Below the pieces are notes generated by a model that was not told where the DNA came from, made no database searches, and saw only the letters and a list, made by a program, of their open reading frames with translations. A stretch of 5,985 nt of DNA from an uncultured Clostridia bacterium (GTDB lineage Bacteria > Bacillota_A > Clostridia > Christensenellales > Aristaeellaceae): assembly GCA_947165745.1 (NCBI GenBank), contig CAMVBO010000122.1:1-5985 (forward strand), written 5' to 3'. Each line of letters opens with the position of its first letter. Positions within the stretch are counted from its first letter, which is position 1. Below are positions 1 through 4,483 of this stretch, piece after piece. The translations under genes were made by a program, and so were the position numbers.

Positions 1-884
1 GCCTTGATGTCGGCGATGGTGCAATCCTCCCAGCCCCAGGCGTGGTCGATGAGCAGCTCCGCGTTCACGCCGAACAGCCGGTAGAGCAGGTCCTCGTTCA
101 CCAGCGAGCAGCGGGCCACGTCGCCCATGGTCATCAGGTTGTGAGCCTCCAGCTTCCGCGCGATGCCCTTGCCCACGCGCCAGAAGTCCGTCAGTGGTCG
201 GTGGGTCCACATCTGGCGGCGGTAGCCCATCTCGTCCAGCTCCGCGATGCGCACGCCGTCCGCGTCGGCGGGCATGCGCTTGGCCACGATGTCCATGGCG
301 ATCTTGCACAGGTACAGGTTCGTGCCGATGCCGGCGGTGGCGGTGATGCCCGTCTGGCCCAACACGTCCCGGATCATCGTCATGGCCAGCTCGTGGGCGG
401 TCATGCCGTAGTTTTTCAAATAGTGGGTCACGTCCATGAACACCTCGTCCACGGAATAGACGTGGATGTCCTCCGGGGCGACGTATTTGGCGTAGATGTT
501 GAAGATCTCGGTGGAAATGGCCATGTAGTGGGCCATCTGGGGCTTGGCCACCAGATAGTCCACGGCCAGGGACGGGTCGCTGTTCAGCTTCGCGGTGTTG
601 GTGGAGACGCCGTCCAGCTTTCGCCCGGGGGCGCGGCTCCTGCGTTCGGCGTTCACCTGCTTCACCTTCTGCACCACTTCGAACAGACGGGGCCTCCCGG
701 GCACGCCGAAGGATTTGAGCCCGGGGGACACCGCCAGGCAGATGGTCTTGTCCGTGCGGCTCTTGTCGGCGACGACCAGGTTCGTGGTCAGCGGGTCCAA
801 CCCCCGCTCGATGCACTCTACCGAGGCATAGAACGACTTGAGGTCGATGGCGATGTACTGCCGGTTGTCATTGGATGCGTTCAC
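1..884 (-). CDS. Y-family translesion DNA polymerase (UvrX/YqjW-like), C-terminus outside window
   Basis: Error-prone polymerase that copies past damaged template bases. 294 residues are visible; the little-finger domain is mostly lost at the left edge. Residues 11-24 (IAIDLKSFYASVEC) carry the first catalytic Asp, D14, and the steric-gate aromatic Y19. Residues 143-149 (YSVDEVF) supply the other two acidic residues, D146 and E147. Residues 184-197 match the Y-family GIGTN block, and residues 234-257 look like the helix-hairpin-helix of the thumb. The DLK form of motif I and the block from TICLAVSP onward fit the UvrX/YqjW branch of Bacillota better than DinB (family knowledge, from memory). 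The GTG start is chosen because GGAGGT lies 6 nt upstream, there is an in-frame TAA further upstream, and no other in-frame start lies between. All catalytic acids are present, so the visible part looks functional. The gene follows the MFS terminator and probably has its own promoter. No LexA-type box is seen upstream. Confidence 0.92.
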   Translation of the reverse strand, partial: MNASNDNRQYIAIDLKSFYASVECIERGLDPLTTNLVVADKSRTDKTICLAVSPGLKSFGVPGRPRLFEVVQKVKQVNAERRSRAPGRKLDGVSTNTAKLNSDPSLAVDYLVAKPQMAHYMAISTEIFNIYAKYVAPEDIHVYSVDEVFMDVTHYLKNYGMTAHELAMTMIRDVLGQTGITATAGIGTNLYLCKIAMDIVAKRMPADADGVRIAELDEMGYRRQMWTHRPLTDFWRVGKGIARKLEAHNLMTMGDVARCSLVNEDLLYRLFGVNAELLIDHAWGWEDCTIADIK

Positions 885-890
885 GCCACC

Positions 891-896
891 ACCTCC
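891..896 (-). promoter_or_regulatory. Shine-Dalgarno of the Y-family polymerase
   Basis: GGAGGT lies 6 nt before a GTG codon. It fixes GTG at 884 as the start. The nearby ATG at about 905 is in another reading frame. Confidence 0.8.
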
Positions 897-913
897 AAAT
901 GTCCATACTTGAT

Positions 914-919
914 ATTATA
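914..919 (-). promoter_or_regulatory. Probable -10 box for the Y-family polymerase gene
   Basis: A perfect TATAAT on the minus strand lies about 30 nt before the GTG start, giving a predicted 5' UTR of about 22 nt that contains the Shine-Dalgarno. No hexamer resembling TTGACA is found at 16-19 nt spacing, because that region is the preceding terminator hairpin. The promoter is either weak, activator-dependent, or a chance match in an AT-rich stretch. Confidence 0.4.
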
Positions 920-920
920 G

Positions 921-955
921 AAAAAAACTGCCCTGAAATTGCGTATTCCGGGCAG
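921..955 (-). terminator. Intrinsic terminator of the MFS gene
   Basis: On the minus strand CTGCCC pairs with GGGCAG. After one G/A mismatch, GAA pairs with TTC, closing a loop of about 8 nt. The stem is followed directly by seven T residues. There is no T-run on the other side, so it works for leftward transcription. It lies about 80 nt past the MFS stop codon and separates that gene from the polymerase gene. Confidence 0.85.
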
Positions 956-1034
956 ATTCTGGCCTAAAGCCATTCAATCAACGCGGCAAAACGCGCCCGC
1001 ATACGATGTGGCCGCCTTGCCGGCTGTGGCCAAA

Positions 1035-2324
1035 TCAGGTCCGGGTATCTTCTGACATTTTCAACCAGATCAGGCATAGCAGGATTCCGAGGACGCCCAT
1101 CGTCATGAACTGAACGGCGATCCCGGCGCCCCTTCCTGCACCGAGGAACGGGGCCAGCCACCTGCGCAAGGGCGATTCTGACAGCATTAACGGTTCAAAC
1201 ACGCGATCCGCCAGCAGGCCGCCCAGGTACAGGCCGAGGGGAATGGCACAGTTTTTCAGCGTGCTTTCCGCGGAAAAAACGCGGCCCTGCATTTCCAATG
1301 GGATCTGTTCCCGCAGAAACACCGTCATATGCGCGTTCATGACCGCGGCCATGGCGTAAGACGCGAAGGCGGCAGCGCACCAGATGGCTGGATGCCGCGA
1401 CAGGCCCTGGAAGATGTTCCCCGAGAACACAAGGAGTGTGCTGATGCCGATCAGATTCAGCTTGTTCTTCGCGGGCCTCATCCACGTCACGATGAGGCTG
1501 CCTGCCATCACACCCAGGGCGACGCAGCTCTGAACCAGGCCCAAAATCCGCTGGTCATCCCCGGTCCTTGCCAGGACGAAGGGAGACAGAAGCCCGTCGT
1601 TGCCCATCTTCGCAAGGAAGTTGACGCAGGTCAAAAACAGGATCAGACGCTTAAGCGCGGTGTGTCTGCGCAGGAACCGGAAGCCTTCCGTGCAGGCCTT
1701 CCGGAATGGTTCCCTTTGCTCTTTATCAGCGTTATCAATTCTTGGAATTCGGATGAAGAGCAACAGGACGATGAACGCTGCGAAGAAGCTGCAGAGATCG
1801 CAGATCAGCACGACCTTCAAGCCGCCGAAGGCCAGCAGACTGGCACCCAGCGCAGGAGCCAGGATGGAAACCGCGGCGTTTGACAAGCCCTGCAGGCCGC
1901 TGACCCGGGTATACTGCTCCTTTGGCACCAAAAGGCTGGTCGCCACGAAGGCGGCGGGCTCCTGGAACGCGTTCATGAAGCTGAGCAGCACATTGACCAG
2001 ATACAGATGCCAAACCCGCAGCGCGGATAAGGCGTACAGCCAATAGACGCTGAGCGTTCCGCATGCGGCAAACAGATCCGCAAACAGCATGATGCGCTTC
2101 TTATCCCAGCGGTCCGCGATCGCTCCGGCCACGAACCTGAACAGGATCGTAGGCGCAAACGAGCAGAGCGTGAGCACAGCAATGCTGGAAGCCGTTCCTT
2201 TCTGGCCATAGACCCACACGATCAGCGCATATTCCGTCATCGCTGTACCAAGAGAGGATACGGCCTGCGAACTCCAAAGAAGAAGGAAATCCTTCAGTTC
2301 CTTCATGGTATTCAGTTTTTTCAT
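1035..2324 (-). CDS. MFS drug exporter, macrolide-efflux (MefA-like) type
   Basis: Predicted proton-driven exporter in the cytoplasmic membrane; the substrate is unknown, with a drug or toxic metabolite most likely. It is 429 residues long, normal for a 12-helix MFS protein. The MFS loop 2-3 signature is at residues 67-77 (GAIADRWDKKR). Residues 118-146 (FQEPAAF, then LLVPKEQYTRVSGLQG) and residues 341-356 (IPLEMQGRVFSAESTL) match conserved blocks of the MFS_3/MefA-like group. Hydrophobic segments run throughout, with a charged central loop at about 195-225. The start at 2324 is preferred over an in-frame ATG 16 codons upstream because AAGGAG lies 7 nt before it and the protein then begins just before helix 1. 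Its codons (CTT runs, AGT, GGT, ACA, AAA) are less biased to G/C than those of its neighbours, suggesting later acquisition. The upstream leader can hide the ribosome binding site, and an intrinsic terminator follows. Confidence 0.9.
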   Translation of the reverse strand: MKKLNTMKELKDFLLLWSSQAVSSLGTAMTEYALIVWVYGQKGTASSIAVLTLCSFAPTILFRFVAGAIADRWDKKRIMLFADLFAACGTLSVYWLYALSALRVWHLYLVNVLLSFMNAFQEPAAFVATSLLVPKEQYTRVSGLQGLSNAAVSILAPALGASLLAFGGLKVVLICDLCSFFAAFIVLLLFIRIPRIDNADKEQREPFRKACTEGFRFLRRHTALKRLILFLTCVNFLAKMGNDGLLSPFVLARTGDDQRILGLVQSCVALGVMAGSLIVTWMRPAKNKLNLIGISTLLVFSGNIFQGLSRHPAIWCAAAFASYAMAAVMNAHMTVFLREQIPLEMQGRVFSAESTLKNCAIPLGLYLGGLLADRVFEPLMLSESPLRRWLAPFLGAGRGAGIAVQFMTMGVLGILLCLIWLKMSEDTRT

Positions 2325-2376
2325 GGCTTTGCTCCTTACAAAATCATATTGATGATATTGCAACAGGCGCAAAGCC
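2325..2376 (-). promoter_or_regulatory. Hairpin sequestering the MFS ribosome binding site
   Basis: On the minus strand GGCTTTGC (2376-2369) is the exact complement of GCAAAGCC (2332-2325), the eight bases just before the ATG. Past one G/A mismatch, CCT (2367-2365) pairs with AGG (2336-2334), which is the core of the AAGGAG Shine-Dalgarno. This gives 11 pairs with one mismatch and a loop of about 28 nt. If the stem forms in the mRNA, initiation of the exporter should be blocked. The pairing is seen directly; the regulatory role is inferred from analogy with erm, cat and mef leaders. Confidence 0.6.
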
Positions 2377-2377
2377 C

Positions 2378-2439
2378 GATCCGGACGATCAGGTCCCTTC
2401 CCGGGAGGGGTATCGCCCCGAGCAAGTATCGTCCGTATC
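2378..2439 (-). other. Long stem in the MFS leader RNA
   Basis: GATACGGACGAT (2439-2428) pairs with ATCGTCCGGATC (2389-2378) at 11 of 12 positions, with 8 contiguous pairs next to the loop. The enclosed 38 nt contain a further GGGG/CCCC hairpin (2419-2407) and the palindrome TCCCGGGA (2406-2399). No T-run follows, so this is not an intrinsic terminator. It lies immediately upstream of the arm that masks the ribosome binding site. I do not recognise a known riboswitch class. Confidence 0.5.
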
Positions 2440-2558
2440 AGACCTTGCGCGGAGCAGAGACATCTGCGGCGTAGGATACTCCATCAAGCGCATGCTTCAA
2501 TTCAACACACCTCCGGTCGATCGGCTCCAGGCCGTGGAGACAGGGAATTTGGCGCCAT
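2389..2558 (-). other. Candidate leader-peptide ORFs upstream of the MFS exporter
   Basis: Three small overlapping ORFs could be translated ahead of the exporter. ORF a (2558-2502, 18 codons) starts with ATG 8 nt after GGGGAG. ORF b (2500-2438, 20 codons) starts with TTG 9 nt after GGAGG (2514-2510), itself at the end of ORF a; its stop lies at the 5' edge of the long leader stem. ORF c (2493-2389, 34 codons) starts with ATG but its nearest good Shine-Dalgarno is 16 nt away. It encodes Arg-Ala-Arg at residues 15-17, the +x+ pattern known from macrolide-dependent ribosome arrest. At most one or two can be real, and none is recognised as a known family. Support is the Shine-Dalgarno spacing and position only. 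Confidence 0.3.
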
Positions 2559-2717
2559 TGAACATACTCCCCGATTCTGTAATTCTGCGCAGTATCCCGG
2601 AAATCCTGCAAACCCGCAGGAAAACCAGCGGTTTTGGCGCTCGGGCCGGATATCCTGCCATGCGGCAGATCAATAGCCGCATACGGCGAATGTGCGAAGC
2701 TGCCTTAAAAGCTAAGC
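2559..2717. other. Intergenic stretch with small hairpins, no gene seen
   Basis: This distal part of the gap between the tRNA terminator and the MFS leader holds no supported gene. It contains two compact inverted repeats: AAAACC/GGTTTT with a 3-nt loop (2621-2635) and CCTGC/GCAGG with a 6-nt loop (2605-2620). A promoter for the MFS transcript is expected here, but I find only weak candidates (for example TTGCAG, 18 nt, CAGAAT on the minus strand). A 61-codon minus-strand frame (2682-2497) has no convincing ribosome binding site. Confidence 0.4.
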
Positions 2718-2749
2718 AAAAAACAACCCTGATCCAGGATCAGGGTTGT
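2718..2749 (-). terminator. Intrinsic terminator of the tRNA-Ala operon
   Basis: A perfect 12-bp stem, ACAACCCTGATC with GATCAGGGTTGT and a 3-nt loop, is followed on the minus strand by a run of six T (the last stem pair overlaps the tract). It begins 5 nt past the CCA end of the second tRNA. It should end the tRNA transcript and any read-through from the MATE gene. Confidence 0.93.
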
Positions 2750-2753
2750 GATT

Positions 2754-2830
2754 TGGTGGAGCATACGAGACTCGAACTCGTGACCTCTACACTGCCAGTG
2801 TAGCGCTCTAGCCAACTGAGCTAATGCCCC
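2754..2830 (-). tRNA. tRNA-Ala (anticodon GGC), second of a tandem pair
   Basis: A 77-nt cloverleaf. The acceptor arm GGGGCAT/ATGCTCC contains the G3-U70 wobble pair that marks alanine tRNA. The D arm is GCTC/GAGC, the anticodon stem CTACA/TGTAG with loop CTGGCAG (anticodon GGC, reading GCC and GCU), and the T arm ACGAG/CTCGT with loop TTCGAGT. Discriminator A and CCA are encoded. The sequence is identical to the copy 24 nt upstream, and the operon terminator follows directly. Confidence 0.97.
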
Positions 2831-2840
2831 ATGTCGGCGG

Positions 2841-2939
2841 CAAGAGATGAAATATGGTGGAGCATACGAGACTCGAACTCGTGACCTCTACACTGCCAGT
2901 GTAGCGCTCTAGCCAACTGAGCTAATGCCCCATCTCTTG
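2841..2939 (-). repeat. Inverted repeat joining leader and trailer of the first pre-tRNA
   Basis: The eight bases just 5' of the first tRNA (CAAGAGAT, 2939-2932) are exactly complementary to ATCTCTTG (2848-2841), which begins 6 nt past its CCA end. In the primary transcript they could extend the acceptor stem, leaving CCA and six more bases as a 3' bulge. This may guide RNase P or 3' processing. The complementarity is seen; the role is inferred. Confidence 0.6.
2855..2931 (-). tRNA. tRNA-Ala (anticodon GGC), first of a tandem pair
   Basis: A 77-nt cloverleaf identical in every base to the second copy: G3-U70 pair, anticodon GGC in loop CTGGCAG, encoded CCA. It is transcribed first, from the promoter at 2980-2952. 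Alanine codon GCC is favoured in the GC-rich genes here, so two copies fit a gene-dosage need. Confidence 0.97.
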
Positions 2940-2951
2940 ACGACGGGATTT

Positions 2952-2980
2952 ATTATACCACAGAATACGCCGTTTGTAAA
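2952..2980 (-). promoter_or_regulatory. Strong vegetative promoter of the tRNA-Ala operon
   Basis: On the minus strand TTTACA (2980-2975) is followed by exactly 17 nt and then TATAAT (2957-2952). The -10 box is preceded by TGG, giving an extended -10. The start site would be near 2945, about 14 nt before the first tRNA. The 15-20 bases upstream of the -35 box are AT-rich and could act as an UP element, although they are also the last codons of the MATE gene. Confidence 0.88.
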
Positions 2981-2983
2981 TAC

Positions 2984-4369
2984 CTAATTTTGCAAATTTT
3001 GTGCGCCAACGGCCATCTCCTCGTCCATCTCGCGGAAAACGCTCCACTGCAGGGGTATGGCCACGGCGAAGGTGATCACGTCGGCCACGGCTTGGCTGAT
3101 CTCCAGGCCGAAAAGCCCGAACAGCCGGGGCAGGATCAGCACGGCGGGCACGAAGAACAGGCCCTGGCGCGCCATGGCGAGGATCGACGCCCGCACGGAC
3201 TTGCCGATGGTCTGCATCATCATGTTGCACATCACAATCCAGGCGGACAGGGGGAAGGTGAAGCACTGGGCCCGCAGCGCCGCAGCGCCGATGGCGGCCA
3301 CGTCCGCGTCGCCCTTTCTGAATACCGCCACCAGCCCCGGCGCGGCCAGGTACGCGATCACGGCGGCGCAGCACAGGAAGACCGTGGCCGTCTTTACGCA
3401 GAACCAGAAGGCCTGCTTCACCCGGTCGTACTTCTTCGCGCCGTAGCAGAAGCCGCAGACCGGCTGGAAGCCCTGACCGAAGCCGATGACGCAGCTGTTC
3501 GCGAACATCACGATGCGGCCCACGATGCTCATGGCGGCGATGGCGGCGTCGCCGTAGACGCCCGCGCCCACGTTCAGGCAGATGGTGCCCACGCTGTTCA
3601 GACCCTGTCGGCACAGCGACGGCATGCCGCCGTTGACGATGGCCATCAGGTATTTGGGCGTGGGGGAGAAGTTCTTTGGACGAACGCGCAGGTTGCCGCC
3701 CTTGCGGGTGCCCGCCAGCAGCAGGCAGAAGCTGACAAACTGGCTGATGATGGTGGCCCAGGCGGCGCCGGCGATGCCCAGATTGAAGGTGAAGATCAAA
3801 AGCGGGTCCAGGCCGATGTTGATCACCGCGCCGGTGGCGATGCCGATCATGCTGTAAAACGCGCTGCCCTGGAAGCGCAGCTGGTTGTTCAGCACCAGGG
3901 ACGCCATCATCCAGGGCGCGCCGATGAGGATCACCCGCATATAGTCCACCGCGTAGGGGAGGATGGTCTCCGTGGAGCCCAGCATCCGCGCCAGCGGCCG
4001 GATGAACGCGATGCCCGCACCAGCCAGAACAGCCCCGGTAATCAGCGCGCAGAAGAAGCCCGTGGCGGCCATGCGGGCCGCGTCCCCGTCGTCGTGGGCC
4101 CCCAGGGCGCGGGAGATGTAGTTGCCCGAGCCGTGGCCGAAGAAGAAGCCACAGGCCTGTATGATGGCCATGACCGAGAACACCACGCCCACCGCCGCGG
4201 AAGCGCTGGTGCCGATCCGCCCCACGAAGAAGGTGTCCGCCATGTTGTAGAAGGCGGTCACCAGCATGCTGATGATGGTGGGCACCGCCAGCCGCGTCAC
4301 CAGGCCCGGGATCGGCGCGGTGGTCATTTGGGTGTACTTATCCTGGGACTTCTTCGGCATTTGGATCAT
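2984..4369 (-). CDS. MATE-family multidrug efflux transporter
   Basis: Predicted sodium- or proton-coupled exporter of cationic drugs or metabolites in the cytoplasmic membrane. At 461 residues it matches the family's usual length and 12-helix layout. Two MatE halves are visible, at about residues 24-184 and 247-408. Family blocks include YNMADTFFVGRIG (41-53) in the first half and GFGQGFQPVCGFCYGAKKYDRV-like sequence (297-317) in the second. The start at 4369 is supported by AAAGGA 6 nt upstream; the ATG three codons later is a possible alternative, while the longer frame up to 4480 lacks a ribosome binding site and adds a non-membrane tail. The gene lies 114 nt after polC on the same strand and may be co-transcribed with it. 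Its TAG stop is only 3 nt before the tRNA -35 box, and no terminator separates the two. The last codons (Asn-Leu-Gln-Asn) are unusually AT-rich for this gene. Confidence 0.95.
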   Translation of the reverse strand: MIQMPKKSQDKYTQMTTAPIPGLVTRLAVPTIISMLVTAFYNMADTFFVGRIGTSASAAVGVVFSVMAIIQACGFFFGHGSGNYISRALGAHDDGDAARMAATGFFCALITGAVLAGAGIAFIRPLARMLGSTETILPYAVDYMRVILIGAPWMMASLVLNNQLRFQGSAFYSMIGIATGAVINIGLDPLLIFTFNLGIAGAAWATIISQFVSFCLLLAGTRKGGNLRVRPKNFSPTPKYLMAIVNGGMPSLCRQGLNSVGTICLNVGAGVYGDAAIAAMSIVGRIVMFANSCVIGFGQGFQPVCGFCYGAKKYDRVKQAFWFCVKTATVFLCCAAVIAYLAAPGLVAVFRKGDADVAAIGAAALRAQCFTFPLSAWIVMCNMMMQTIGKSVRASILAMARQGLFFVPAVLILPRLFGLFGLEISQAVADVITFAVAIPLQWSVFREMDEEMAVGAQNLQN

Positions 4370-4408
4370 TCCTTGTCCTTTGCATAGGTCAATCTGATTG
4401 CCCGGCAC

Positions 4409-4476
4409 GACGGACTCGTCCGTCAAAGAGAATCGGTGTATTCGCCGGGAGTATCGGGGGCGGAGCAGGTCCCCCG
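4409..4476. other. Two inverted repeats in the polC-MATE gap
   Basis: The gap holds GACGGAC/GTCCGTC (4409-4424, 2-nt centre, or 6 bp with a CTCG loop) and CGGGGG/CCCCCG (4455-4460 with 4471-4476). An outer pairing CCCGGC/GCCGGG can enclose the first one. Neither is followed by a T-run on either strand, so they are not classical terminators. They may be mRNA stabilisers at the polC 3' end, operator sites or leader structures for MATE. A weak -35-like TTGACG (4426-4421) lacks a matching -10 box. Confidence 0.4.
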
Positions 4477-4483
4477 CCAATCC

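Noticed and set aside
42..920. Plus-strand ORF (292 codons) opposite the Y-family polymerase
   Set aside because: It is His/Val/Gly-rich shadow coding; the minus strand carries all Y-family catalytic motifs.
964..1161. Minus-strand frame ending near 964 whose last ~20 residues vaguely resemble a LysR-type regulator C-terminus
   Set aside because: The resemblance is short and weak, and most of the frame overlaps the MFS gene out of phase. A database search could revive it as a gene remnant.
2325..2372. MFS start at the ATG at 2372
   Set aside because: No Shine-Dalgarno precedes it, whereas AAGGAG is 7 nt before the ATG at 2324; the upstream ATG also lies in the masking arm.
2492..2803. Plus-strand ORF of 103 codons across the MFS leader and tRNA
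   Set aside because: Its C-terminal part is the antisense translation of the tRNA-Ala gene and its terminator, a well-known source of false proteins. The rest crosses the structured leader, and no ribosome binding site supports it.
2754..2931. Tandem tRNAs as att sites flanking an integrated element
   Set aside because: Only 24 nt separate the copies, there is no integrase, and no copy of the tRNA 3' end occurs elsewhere in the window.
2990..4387. Long plus-strand ORF (465 codons) opposite the MATE gene
   Set aside because: It is a GC-driven shadow of the MATE frame, full of His, Gly, Ala, Asp and Gln with no recognisable domain.
4405..4430. Possible guanidine-II riboswitch or hammerhead ribozyme at the GACGGACGAGTCCGTC palindrome
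   Set aside because: The loop is CGAG or GA, not the paired ACGR loops of guanidine-II, and no CTGATGA/GAAA hammerhead core is present.
4370..4480. N-terminal extension of the MATE protein to an ATG at 4480
   Set aside because: The extension runs through the inverted repeats, is polar and Arg-rich, lacks a ribosome binding site, and homologues of this length class begin close to the first helix.
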